Shown here piece after piece: positions 29,601 to 34,655 of a stretch of DNA of 48,351 nucleotides. The notes beneath the pieces were generated by a model. That model saw nothing but the letters and a program-made list of their open reading frames with translations. It searched no databases and was not told where the DNA came from. The position numbers and the translations under genes are program-made. The DNA comes from Parcubacteria group bacterium (lineage in GTDB: Bacteria; Patescibacteriota; Minisyncoccia; Phycocordibacterales; Phycocordibacteraceae), in assembly GCA_028286545.1 (NCBI GenBank), contig JAQBRJ010000014.1, positions 1 to 48,351 of the forward strand. Reading direction: 5' to 3'. Position 1 is the stretch's first letter; each line of letters opens with the position of its first letter.

Positions 29601-32204
29601 AGCGATTCCACGAACCTCTCGCAGCCGCGCGGCATTGTCGTTTCGGGCAAGTACGCATATGTCGGAGCAACGGCAAATAACCGCATAACCGTAGTCGACA
29701 TCAGTAATCCGTACGCGCTCAAAGTCGTTGGTACCATTCAAGATGCAACGAACCTCGCAGGAACGGACGGTGTCTTTATACAAGGAAAATATTTGTACAC
29801 AACACCGAAGGACGGAAACATGATGAGTATCGTGGACATTAGTAATCCTGCTACGCCGGTGCTTGTGGGCCATAGTACTAACGACGCAACCAATACCAAC
29901 AACCCTCATGATGTGTACGTGGTGGGGAAATATGCGTACGTGGTTGCACAGAGCTCGCATTCATTCACGATTTTCGACATATCAGACCCAACTTCACCAA
30001 CACGCATTACAACCCTTATCGACGGCACTAATCTCGCTTCCCCTAAGCACGTGTATGTGGCGGGTCGCTATGCGTACGTAACGGATAACGGCAACAGCCG
30101 TCTTACCACGATTGACATCAGTAATGCCGCGGCTCCTGTTGTTGTGGGGTCGATAGCTGACGGAACGAATCTCGTACAGGCTCGCGGTATCTTTGTAACG
30201 GGCAAGTATGCGGTTATTGCGATGAACACAGGTGTGTCGGTTATGAGCGTCGATGGTATCGACTCTCCGGGCGGAAGTTTCGGCAACGTAAGTGCACAGA
30301 CTCTCGTTGCCACGTATGACGCACAGATTGGCGGCAGCATCTTTGCAAACGGATCGTTGAACGTGGGCGGTGGCATTAAATCTGATGGCGCGCTTAGCGT
30401 GCTCGGTGGCGGTATCACTGCAAGCACGTCGGCAGCGGACTTCCGCAATGCAAGCGGCACACCGCTCTTGCTCGTGCGTAACGACGGCAACGTAGGAATT
30501 GGCACTACCACACCAGGCTCACAGCTCACTACGACCGGCACCGTGCAGTTTGCAAACTATGGCAGTGCTGGTGCAACTGTCACGACGGATGCAAACGGAA
30601 ATATTTCAGTCTCGTCTGACGAGCGCTTGAAGAATATCAATGGCAGCTTCTCGCGCGGCCTCGCAGATATTGAGAAGCTATCGCCGATTCTCTACCATTG
30701 GAACGCGGTAAGCGGACTTGACCAGAACGGACAGTACGCTGGTTTCAGCGCGCAGAACGTGCAGAGTGCGATTCCTGAAGCCGTCGCTACGGACAATCGT
30801 GGATATTTGACGCTCGCTGATCGTCCAATAATCGCAGCGTCAGTGAATGCTATTAAGGAGCTCGCAGGACAGACAGGTGCGTTGTCGACGACCACGGCGA
30901 GCTTGGCGGGACGCCTTGCAAGCGTCGAGGCGGCGAATGTTGCAGCGGCTTCAGCACAGCAAGATGCAACACTTCCGCACGCGCTTACGGCAACAGAAAT
31001 CACCGCGCAGTCGCTTACTATCGCTGAAGGGGTTTCTGCAGGAACACTCACGACCCATAGCGTAAACGCTGACGGTACGGTTTCTGCTGCGCGCTACATT
31101 GTACCGGCAGCTGCGCAGGTGTTTACGACAGGCTCAACAACTATGGCAGCTGTGCTTCCTGCGGAAGCACTTACGGAGGACGGCATGAATGTCGATGTCT
31201 TCAAGCTCGCGAGCTACGCAGTAGCGAGCGTACAGGTTCTTGCAACTCGTACTGATTTGCTCGCGACGCGAATCGATGAAATCGATTCGCGCGTGAGTGC
31301 ACTCGAATCTGCATCGACAGCGACCTCAAGCGTAAGCCAGGATGCGCAGGGTGTACTGGGCCTCGCTGCTGCAAGCATTCAGCACATCTTTGAATCATTC
31401 GGCATCTTCATTCGCGAGGGAATCGCACAGTTCACCACGCTCGTAACGCATCAGCTTGTGTTCAGTTCAGATACCAACGGCACATCATCTGCAGCATCAG
31501 TCGTAATTCCTTCAGGACAAACTGAATTCAAGGTAAACAACACACTCATCCTCCCAACGTCTAAGATCTTCCTAACCTTCACCAGTTCAGTAAATGGTTC
31601 GTGGTACATCTCGAAGAAGGAAGCAGGAAGCTTCACCGTAACCCTCGCAAGTGCACAGTCTGCAGATGTTACCTTCGACTACTTCCTCGTGCAGACTGAA
31701 GGACAGATTGCGAGCGTTGCCGCGCCGCTTGGCTCTACACCGCCACCTGCGATACCTGCACCAACAGATGGTTCAAATGGAACAACACCGAATCCAGCAC
31801 CTGTGTCACAGGACGGCGGGCCAACCGTGAGTCTCAGCGGCGCTGCAGCAGTCCAGATTCCTCAGGGAGCATCGTGGACTGATCCAGGCGCAACAGCAAC
31901 AGCTGCTGACGGCACAGATCTCACAAGCAGCATCGCGGTTTCAGGTGGCGTCGACACTAATACACCAGGGCTCTATACCGTCACCTACCGCGCTACCGAC
32001 GCAGCAGGGAAGTTCGGGGAAGCTTCGCGCATTGTCACGGTGATTGGTGCGCCAACGGGCTCGTCAACTCCTGATTCCGGAACACCACCCACAACACCCA
32101 CGGTAACGGCAGGCCCTGCAGACTCTGGTGGAGGCGCTGGAACTGCTTCGCCAAGCGATTCCGCACCTTCAGCGGCTGCGCCAGACCCGACTCCTGCGTC
32201 GTAA
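17658..32204 (+). CDS. Giant HTH-membrane-fibre surface protein (4848 aa) with S74 chaperone
   Basis: One uninterrupted frame of 14,547 bp. In order: a MerR/excisionase-like HTH (about 12-60); a Lys/Arg-rich stretch; one membrane helix (about 137-158, LVAAAVALVFTAGTAYA); Ala-rich helices to about 600; Asn/Thr repeats of the type NATTTNLFATN (about 755-1070); about 2800 residues of phage-tail-fibre-like units around NGNLGIGTTTP and YITALTGD, including a strict 295-residue tandem repeat; a Gly-rich block (about 3075-3215); seven LVIVD repeats (about 3885-4205); and a Peptidase S74 domain with SSDERLKN, where Ser4320 and Lys4325 have the spacing of the known Ser-Lys dyad. A coiled coil (about 4520-4560), a beta domain, a DUF5011/Ig-like domain (about 4724-4797) and a Pro/Ser/Gly tail follow. 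There is no LPXTG motif. It is probably a trimeric, membrane-anchored attachment fibre with its HTH left in the cytoplasm. Its function is unproven. Confidence 0.85.
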   Translation: MPDLSKNQISTSLVSTKIASELSGYNSDYLGRVCREGKIKGTQVGRAWLIDKESLLQFVESQQERKRELAQQTAKVREQEYKTANKTTPVFDGVKNATQKATQKATEAARAVISPIQRSHFSGSARGVQRAHATRVNRPLVAAAVALVFTAGTAYASTAPQLQEMLARMPENIQHVADAVMRPRVIDDSFRITDATPAQKIVAAEFAVPNAKNISRGFAYATGAKSNTYAQTFAAASVGDSNNSDATFASHFSTEENARVAHTRIALVTDAIAHPSHMAVSLVQGYVQTGANIFATAHTIGDTYLAMVYGVADSSLATAAVARDVVANAPTNTNALLALYERGTYAWVDASHTVAEVSAGTIYNTGGTIGGLATAAPGAIVHAREALANAWVDRSLALANAAADSQTAAGTKALAVADSIGSSYLGAVDTSGNVVGGALASAVAALPNASEVSPVISAPAQQAVATAQNAGHTLAAAVPAMPEHVSFSTISDLTQDTMLGMAGKVMAWADTNSGNTQSASVISFAPISWQRTIQRIFVAGGEIAQALVHASVRAIADTFSLPGAFSPELAVVPFGPTQTIALPQPTNLGGANGVALGNDSSSASGSYTGGATGPTTYIQNIINNFSKDAFGTSFNDAVLAIVGPYVQHSIDSAIGSVRSNGGGGTTVVTGSTPANVVVQGGSASLASLDVSGSTTLNTLTTTGVTTLATTTVNGDLNITGTISAGSLAVSSITSNGPVIAPYFTATSTVATSTFPNLAATNADITNATLGNATSTNFFTTNLSAAAANITNAVFGSFVANLANITSATITNLTGTNSQFVNSTTTNATTTNLFATNGVINNATSTNLFATNVSGTNATFGNATTTNLFATIASAVTGFFDNLFATNAQFVNSTTTNATTTNFFATNGFINTLASAVANIASAVITNLTGTNSQFVNSTTTNSVATNATTTNLTATNASLTNALITNGTSTNFAATNLTGTNAQFTNATSTNFFSTLGSFTNAIFGSFVATLANITTATITNLSGTNSVFVNATTTNATTTNLFATNATTTNLVTSNLTGTSAQFTHATTSDFAVTGTVGSNLIPSLNNQYDIGSPGATWSNGYFDSIHVANFFVASTSIDGTASNVFSINSDNATADTEDSSISFDRGSISPNALLTWNSTLDRFEFNMPVQAPSLTASTTFTLGTSTFSSLLGAGLSNVGGALTVTVSTTSLALDSSYFKQGGNSFGSTAILGTTDNNSLNILTNNSVAGTFLANGFLGLGTTSPVERLSVAGNALISGSLKAASLITTGNANVNSLTIGSLSGFLKATAGAVSTALVDLSTDVTSTLPVGNGGTGATSLTGLLVGNGTGAFTATTLSSGIASQISDETGTGALVFATSPTFGGTAIFNNVTATSATSTNFASTNTAITNLTATNLTVGGSTFTSLLGSGLANVGGVLTATTSTSTLALDSQYFKQGGNAFGALATLGTTDNNALIFETNSLERIRINTSGQLVSNIASSAGTPAFTWSSDLTTGLFHPAINQIGFSTGGIQRAVIDGNGNLGLGTTTPFAKLTIIGDLSLSGGIYDNNLTRGTLGQILQTTGTGVQWVGTSTLGLQPAGNYITALTGDVSASGPGSAAATLATVNSNTGSFGSSTAIPTFTVNGKGLITAAGSVAVIAPAGTLTGTTLASNVVSSSLTSVGTLTALTVSGATTLGNLTAALATTTSLTTTNFILGGSTFTSLLGSGLSNVGGTLSVSTSSLALDTTYFKQNGNSFGATASLGTNDNNDLVFKTNSLERLRVNTSGQLVSNIASAAGTPAFTWTSDLTTGIFHPANNNVAISTGGIERLRVDGNGFIGVGTTTASRTLTVAGDIGLTGALYAGNTSAGTAGQILQTTGTGIQWTSTSTLGLQPSGNYITALTGDISATGPGSAAATLATVNSNTGSFGSSTAIPTFTVNGKGLITAAGTVVVIAPAGTLTGTTLASNVLASSLTSVGTLSSLTVSGTSALGNLTAALATTTSLTTTNFILGGSTFTSLLGTGLVNTAGVLSISTSSLALDTNYFKQGGNSFGATAQLGTIDNNDLVFQTNNVERLRINTSGQLVSNIASAAGTPAFTWTSDLTTGIFHPASNNIGFTTGGIQRAVIDGNGNLGVGTSSPSARLTVKGVGTTTGINFQTTNSNNAALFTILDNGNVGIGTTSPVVALHLASSTASTQLRIESGQNTGLARIQFLNDLGTTASVAYTGSANANTAIFSIPDQLYLNGAGTGGVTINAGGASGVIRFATGGTAFSNERLRIDAAGNVGIGSTTPLSTLSVTGTGITNPFTIASSSGLSLFSINPSGAALFNNQAGSIGTVLQSFGAGAAPQWVSTSTLGFASGTSLGSANQVAYYNSSGVLGGTAGFIFDGTNLSVGGTITATGQHIGIGGTGAAGTPSYTFASDLTTGIFHPASNNIGFSTGGIQRAVIDGNGNFGIATTSPLAKLDVYGTAGTADIFAISSSSNARLFTVTSGGNVGIGTSSPATKLSIQAAAPSITLNNTTSGGSAFLIRNGSIGNTRFDIFDAKNNISMLTIDRNDGNAGQVMIGTSSNSAPGNNSRLFVYGGANGANIDMMGDPSLSGGIGDQSQVEAEGADWGLGALGNTNSIAIRYFGNSFPNALGNWAGVTTHNTGVLDFGTASNAVIRTSTSTPIIVGINNVETLRFTSLGLSIGTTSAFAALTLGGDLSISGGIYDRSATRGTSGQILQTTGTGVQWVGTSTLGLQPAGNYITALTGDITATGPGSVAATLATVNSNTGSFGSSTAIPNFTVNGKGLITAAGSSAVIAPAGTLTGTTLASNVVSSSLTSVGTLTALTVSGATTLGNLTAALATTTSLTTTNFILGGSTFTSLLGTGLVNTGGTLTVSTTSNALGFDTTYFKQNGNAFAGLATLGTTDSNALRFITGGTERARFDTSGNFGIGTTTPNSLLEVSGSDTSTALTTFDPAVALSIVNRSTTNNTFAALAFRTQDLTNNSATSTAQILGINTSHTAGRASGALAFQTLNSGVLSEVMRITNTGRVGIGITIPTSILSVFEATPTVSTTTTGTSATSLLTINGGFGGDTSSSGSSVFAGNGATITLVTGTGGSVTGNPTTGFAGTGGDFIVSAGAGGQITGLPTSGTGGAGGSINLTAGGGGQGFTADGIAGNVNITGGVSASGVGGAGTGGGYVSISGGAGGGSGLNGGNVYVFGGGPGFASSAGNVVLGLNPSGTVRANIGVGTSSPVAKLDVYGTAGTADIFAISSSSNSRLLTISSAGFVGIGSSTPSKTLSITGDLSLSGGFFDSLSSSGSNGFVLQSTGSATKWVATSTLGFSSGGGATAAGTSGQVAYFNGASSLVGTSGFTFDGTNLSVGGTITATGQYIGIGGTGVPGTPSYSFTGDLTTGIFHPAANTLAFSTNGTERGRFDSAGNFGIGSSTPLSTLSVSGTGTTNPFTVASSSGNSLLTVLSNGNVGIGSSTPNYLLSVAGQTLIGSAGFPTGSLGATFNTYTTDLNTFSLGSSFQSTGSINAAGSFQSLQFNVTDSGGNNVNTMQGLNGLAVKSTSGSVTALIAIQASPRLTGTATAITMEGYRSQVRTPAGTAASTTIDFSATAATSGGVITSAYGVRVVSKKVTGVVTGYGIGTDGATDLNYFMGSTGVGTTSPAAKLDVYGAAGTADIFAISSSSNSRLLTVTSSGNLGIGTSTPSKKLTVSGDEYLTGGFFDSTFSAGTLGMVLQSTGTSTLWVATSTLGISGTNYFTNSGASTYLSTGTNLGIGTSTPAARLDVYGVGGTADIFTISSSSNSRLLTVTSSGNLGVGSSSPFARLTVAGSGTTAATTNFQTTNSSNSPLFTILDNGNVGIATSTPADRLAVTGGNIVQTVSTGASVKGTLINSAFAGGIGVVVSGKYAYIAASSASAVSIVDISNPTAPTLVGSVVDATNLAGVFGIAVSGKYAYVTANNNQRVTVVDISNPKAPVVVSNLSDSTNLSQPRGIVVSGKYAYVGATANNRITVVDISNPYALKVVGTIQDATNLAGTDGVFIQGKYLYTTPKDGNMMSIVDISNPATPVLVGHSTNDATNTNNPHDVYVVGKYAYVVAQSSHSFTIFDISDPTSPTRITTLIDGTNLASPKHVYVAGRYAYVTDNGNSRLTTIDISNAAAPVVVGSIADGTNLVQARGIFVTGKYAVIAMNTGVSVMSVDGIDSPGGSFGNVSAQTLVATYDAQIGGSIFANGSLNVGGGIKSDGALSVLGGGITASTSAADFRNASGTPLLLVRNDGNVGIGTTTPGSQLTTTGTVQFANYGSAGATVTTDANGNISVSSDERLKNINGSFSRGLADIEKLSPILYHWNAVSGLDQNGQYAGFSAQNVQSAIPEAVATDNRGYLTLADRPIIAASVNAIKELAGQTGALSTTTASLAGRLASVEAANVAAASAQQDATLPHALTATEITAQSLTIAEGVSAGTLTTHSVNADGTVSAARYIVPAAAQVFTTGSTTMAAVLPAEALTEDGMNVDVFKLASYAVASVQVLATRTDLLATRIDEIDSRVSALESASTATSSVSQDAQGVLGLAAASIQHIFESFGIFIREGIAQFTTLVTHQLVFSSDTNGTSSAASVVIPSGQTEFKVNNTLILPTSKIFLTFTSSVNGSWYISKKEAGSFTVTLASAQSADVTFDYFLVQTEGQIASVAAPLGSTPPPAIPAPTDGSNGTTPNPAPVSQDGGPTVSLSGAAAVQIPQGASWTDPGATATAADGTDLTSSIAVSGGVDTNTPGLYTVTYRATDAAGKFGEASRIVTVIGAPTGSSTPDSGTPPTTPTVTAGPADSGGGAGTASPSDSAPSAAAPDPTPAS
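19920..20865 (+). repeat. Asn/Thr-rich short repeats in the giant gene
   Basis: Codes for many degenerate copies of TNATTTNLFATN and TNLTGTNAQFVNSTT, probably a beta-helical or beta-solenoid shaft. Alternating acA/aaT codons make the DNA look like a degenerate tandem array. Confidence 0.75.
22131..23986 (+). repeat. Tandem 885-bp (295-aa) repeats in the giant gene
   Basis: The anchor GGCCAGCTCGTTTCAAACAT starts at 22131, 23016 and 23901, exactly 885 bp apart each time. Copies 2 and 3 match at 85 of 86 positions over 23016-23101 and 23901-23986. Each unit encodes GTTTP-type ends, a TLGLQPxGNYITALTGD block and a GGSTFTSLLG block. Confidence 0.85.
22713..22798 (+). repeat. 86-bp exact repeat, copy 1
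   Basis: Identical to 26151-26236 (offset 3438 bp). It lies in the TVSGATTLGNLTAALATTT coding unit. Confidence 0.85.
26151..26236 (+). repeat. 86-bp exact repeat, copy 2
   Basis: Identical to 22713-22798; mismatches resume on both sides, which suggests a recent gene-conversion tract. Confidence 0.85.
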
Positions 32205-32214
32205 TTAGCTCTGA

Positions 32215-32220
32215 TATACT
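32215..32220 (+). promoter_or_regulatory. TATACT -10 box, extended TGn
   Basis: TGA-TATACT lies 9 nt before the ATG at 32230. It is 11 nt after the giant gene's stop, so the next module can be transcribed separately. Confidence 0.6.
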
Positions 32221-32229
32221 ATACAGAAT

Positions 32230-32508
32230 ATGGCTGGAGTAACGTTTGAAGAAGAAGTATCCTCACCCTCACACGCGTACGCTGCCCCGTCGGGGGCAAA
32301 GAGTATAACCAAATGGCTGGTAGCTAAGGGTTTCGCAAAGACAGAATCTGGCGCGAATAAGCTTTTAATAGGATTCTCTATTGCCTCAATCGTGATTGCG
32401 ATGGGACTGTTTCTTTTTGCGCCAAAGGAGAAGGTAACGCCAAATAGCGCTGCAGATCGAGCACGACTTGAAGCTTCTACACCTCTGTCTCCATTAATTC
32501 ATCGATAA
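32230..32508 (+). CDS. Small single-helix membrane protein, copy 1
   Basis: 92 aa of unknown function. It starts MAGVTFEEE, has a basic cytoplasmic stretch (KWLVAKGFAKTESGANK), one membrane helix at about residues 44-64, then 25 residues outside. The N-terminus and layout match the 81-aa protein at 35399-35644 (MEGVSFEEE). Both sit immediately before a type IV pilin gene and both have a TATACT start. The constant pairing suggests a pilin partner, perhaps an assembly or anchoring factor, but no family was recognised. Confidence 0.7.
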   Translation: MAGVTFEEEVSSPSHAYAAPSGAKSITKWLVAKGFAKTESGANKLLIGFSIASIVIAMGLFLFAPKEKVTPNSAADRARLEASTPLSPLIHR

Positions 32509-32510
32509 TA

Positions 32511-33011
32511 ATGATGCATGGTATGTATTCACGCGAGGAATCAAAAAAAGGCTTCACCCTTATTGAGCTTCTCGTAGTTATAGCAATCATTGGGCTCCTT
32601 TCCAGCGTCGTACTTGCTTCCGTTAATGCTGCACGCGTAAAAGCAAAAGACGCTGCTATCAAAAGTCAGGTCCGACAGCTGGTAACGGTTATGGCTCTCG
32701 AATACAGCGAGACAGGTACCTATACCAATCTCGAAAGTGGGACATGGCGTTACACGGCAGCAGATTGTAATAGCGGTTTTTCTGGTAACTACGCAGTCAG
32801 TGCAAAAAATATGTGCGTAGCAATACTTTCAAATACAGACAGATTATTCACGGGTAACGCGGTAGATCCTATAGGAAAGTTTTCTATAATGGCATCACTT
32901 CCTGGCAAAGGCACCTATTTCTGTAGCGGTAGTTCAGGGGCTAGTTCTGACGTAGAACCTGCTCCCAATGGGTCTGGTTGGGCCAATGCCGGTTGCTACT
33001 CGAACCCATAA
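32511..33011 (+). CDS. Type IV pilin-like protein, copy 1
   Basis: 166 aa. The prepilin motif KKG/FTLIELLVVIAIIGLL has Gly before Phe and Glu at +5, as required by prepilin peptidase and for filament assembly. The hydrophobic helix is followed by a helical stretch (NAARVKAKDAAIKSQVRQL) and a cysteine-containing globular domain. The start may be 32511 or the in-frame ATG at 32523, which gives a 10-residue leader. It begins 2 nt after the small membrane protein's stop. It is probably a major or minor pilin of a type IV pilus or a related pseudopilus. Confidence 0.88.
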   Translation: MMHGMYSREESKKGFTLIELLVVIAIIGLLSSVVLASVNAARVKAKDAAIKSQVRQLVTVMALEYSETGTYTNLESGTWRYTAADCNSGFSGNYAVSAKNMCVAILSNTDRLFTGNAVDPIGKFSIMASLPGKGTYFCSGSSGASSDVEPAPNGSGWANAGCYSNP

Positions 33012-33034
33012 TCTGGCGTTACGGTCGTGCATGC

Positions 33035-33040
33035 TAAGAT
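33035..33040 (+). promoter_or_regulatory. Candidate -10 box of gapA
   Basis: TGC-TAAGAT lies about 30 nt before the gapA ATG, so this mRNA would have a short leader ending in CTTCTTTTTTCT. Confidence 0.35.
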
Positions 33041-33070
33041 TTACTCATATCAAACATTCTTCTTTTTTCT

Positions 33071-34084
33071 ATGAAACCTGTACGCGTTGCTATTAATGGA
33101 TTCGGTCGTATTGGTCGCGCATTTGTGCGCCAGGCATACGATCGTCCTGAAATCGAGATTGTTGCAGTGAACGATCTCGGCTCTCTTGAGAACCTCGCCT
33201 ATTTGCTGAAATACGACACCGTCTACAAACGCGCACCATTTCCAGTTGAAGCGAAAGACGGAAAGCTTTTTATAAATAATAAGGAAGTAGCATTTGTTTC
33301 TGAAAAAGAACCAACACTGCTTCCATGGAAGTCCTTGAACGTCGATGTGGTCATTGAATCAACGGGATTCTTTACCGACTACGAAAAAGCAAATGCGCAC
33401 ATTACAGCAGGCGCACGTCGCGTAGTAATTTCTGCACCCGTTAAAGACGAGAATCCACTCGGCGCAACTATCCTTATGGGTCTCGATGAAAGCAAACTCG
33501 CAACGTGTGCGATCACCAGCAATGCGTCGTGTACGACGAACTCTGCGTCGCCCGTGATTGCCATTCTTGATGAAGCTATTGGTATTGAGAAGGCGATTCT
33601 GTCGACGACCCATGCGTACACGGCGAGCCAAGCTATTGTGGACGGACCATCGAAGAAGGATATGAAAGAGGGCCGCGCAGCGGCCCAGAACATCGTACCT
33701 ACTTCAACCGGTGCTGCTATCGCAGTAACCAAAGCCTACCCAAGCCTTGCAGGGAAGTTCGACGGCATCAGTCTTCGCGTGCCTGTTCCTGCAGGCTCTA
33801 TTGCTGACATCACTTTCATTGCAAAGCGCGCTACGACCGTAGAAGAGGTGAATGACATTCTTCGCGCGGCTGCACAGCAGCCGCGCTGGACGGGCATCTT
33901 CAACGCAACCGACGAAGACCTCGTTTCAAGCGATATCATCGGCGAACGTTTTGCCTCTATCGCTGACCTCGGCAGTACGCGCGTCGTCGACGGCAATCTT
34001 GTGAAGGTGCTCGCCTGGTACGACAACGAAGCAGGGTATACCCACACGCTCGTCGAACACGCCATTAAGGCAGGAAACGCGTAA
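33071..34084 (+). CDS. gapA: Glyceraldehyde-3-phosphate dehydrogenase
   Basis: 337 aa, type I GAPDH. It oxidises and phosphorylates glyceraldehyde-3-phosphate to 1,3-bisphosphoglycerate. N-terminal VAINGFGRIGRAFVRQ binds NAD. SNASCTTNS contains catalytic Cys154, and TTHAYTASQ contains His181. The C-terminal WYDNEAGYTHTLVEHA is the family's conserved ending. It lies between the two pilin modules together with rpiB and an rpe-like gene. These sugar-phosphate genes share glyceraldehyde-3-phosphate and pentose-phosphate intermediates with the nearby transketolase. Confidence 0.97.
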   Translation: MKPVRVAINGFGRIGRAFVRQAYDRPEIEIVAVNDLGSLENLAYLLKYDTVYKRAPFPVEAKDGKLFINNKEVAFVSEKEPTLLPWKSLNVDVVIESTGFFTDYEKANAHITAGARRVVISAPVKDENPLGATILMGLDESKLATCAITSNASCTTNSASPVIAILDEAIGIEKAILSTTHAYTASQAIVDGPSKKDMKEGRAAAQNIVPTSTGAAIAVTKAYPSLAGKFDGISLRVPVPAGSIADITFIAKRATTVEEVNDILRAAAQQPRWTGIFNATDEDLVSSDIIGERFASIADLGSTRVVDGNLVKVLAWYDNEAGYTHTLVEHAIKAGNA

Positions 34085-34116
34085 CCTCGTTACTCAAATC
34101 TTCACGTCCTGCAGTC

Positions 34117-34122
34117 TATCTT
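34117..34122 (+). promoter_or_regulatory. Candidate leaderless -10 box of rpiB
   Basis: TATCTT is 6 nt before the rpiB ATG at 34129. It is a weaker match than TATACT. Confidence 0.35.
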
Positions 34123-34128
34123 TATCTT

Positions 34129-34611
34129 ATGAAAATTTACCTTTCGTGCGACCATGCAGGCTTTAGGCTCAAGAGCGCATTGCTTGAGCACTTGCCGCTC
34201 CTTGGTCACGAGGTAGAAGACTGCGGCGCGTATGAGCTTAACCCAGACGACGACTATCCAGATTTCGTAACGCCTATGGCGCATAAGGTTGCCGCTGACA
34301 CCGGCGCCTTCGGTATCATTTGTGGCGGCAGCGGACAAGGAGAGGCGATGTGTGCGAACCGCATTCCCGGCGTACGCGCTGCGGTCTTCTATGGCCCCAT
34401 GCGCGTTACCGAAACACTCGACCGTGAAGGAGGTCACTCTGAGAATGGTCTCGATGCAGTGCGCCTCCCACGTCGTCACAATAATGCGAACATTCTCTCC
34501 ATTGGTGCACGCTTTGTTTCCATAACAGAAGCAAGCGAAGCGGCGGAAGAATTCATCAAGACTGATTTTACGGGCGATGAGCGCCATGTGAGGCGTTTGG
34601 AAAAATTCTAG
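34129..34611 (+). CDS. rpiB: Ribose-5-phosphate isomerase B-like
   Basis: 160 aa of the RpiB/LacAB family. N-terminal IYLSCDHAGFRLKSALLEHL contains the DHAG phosphate/sugar-binding motif. ICGGSGQGEAMCANR places Cys65 at the catalytic-base position of RpiB. RHNNANIL is the usual HNxAN segment. Compared with E. coli RpiB there is extra sequence (ETLDREGGHSENGLDAVRLP) between the sugar-binding elements. It interconverts ribose-5-phosphate and ribulose-5-phosphate in the non-oxidative pentose pathway, whose epimerase and transketolase candidates are adjacent. Confidence 0.88.
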   Translation: MKIYLSCDHAGFRLKSALLEHLPLLGHEVEDCGAYELNPDDDYPDFVTPMAHKVAADTGAFGIICGGSGQGEAMCANRIPGVRAAVFYGPMRVTETLDREGGHSENGLDAVRLPRRHNNANILSIGARFVSITEASEAAEEFIKTDFTGDERHVRRLEKF

Positions 34612-34641
34612 CAGTCTTGCATTTTCGCTCCCAACGTCCGC

Positions 34642-34647
34642 TATACT
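34642..34647 (+). promoter_or_regulatory. TATACT -10 box of the rpe-like gene
   Basis: TATACT is 8 nt before the ATG at 34656, which sets the start 39 nt inside the longer open frame. Confidence 0.6.
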
Positions 34648-34655
34648 ATATAGGT

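Noticed and set aside
19589-30541. Many long open frames on the minus strand inside the giant gene (for example 19589-20299, 21170-21931, 22463-23230, 25901-26935, 27272-28003)
   Set aside because: They repeat whenever the plus-strand repeats recur, have Val/Pro/Ala-biased composition that mirrors Asn/Thr/Gly codons, and show no family motif or start signal.
32100-32204. Cell-wall sorting signal at the end of the giant protein
   Set aside because: The tail is Pro/Ser/Gly-rich with no LPXTG-like motif, hydrophobic helix or basic end.
17658-32204. Prophage tail-fibre gene
   Set aside because: The repeats and S74 domain resemble phage fibres, but there are no other phage genes, and the HTH plus membrane helix at the N-terminus point to a cellular surface protein.
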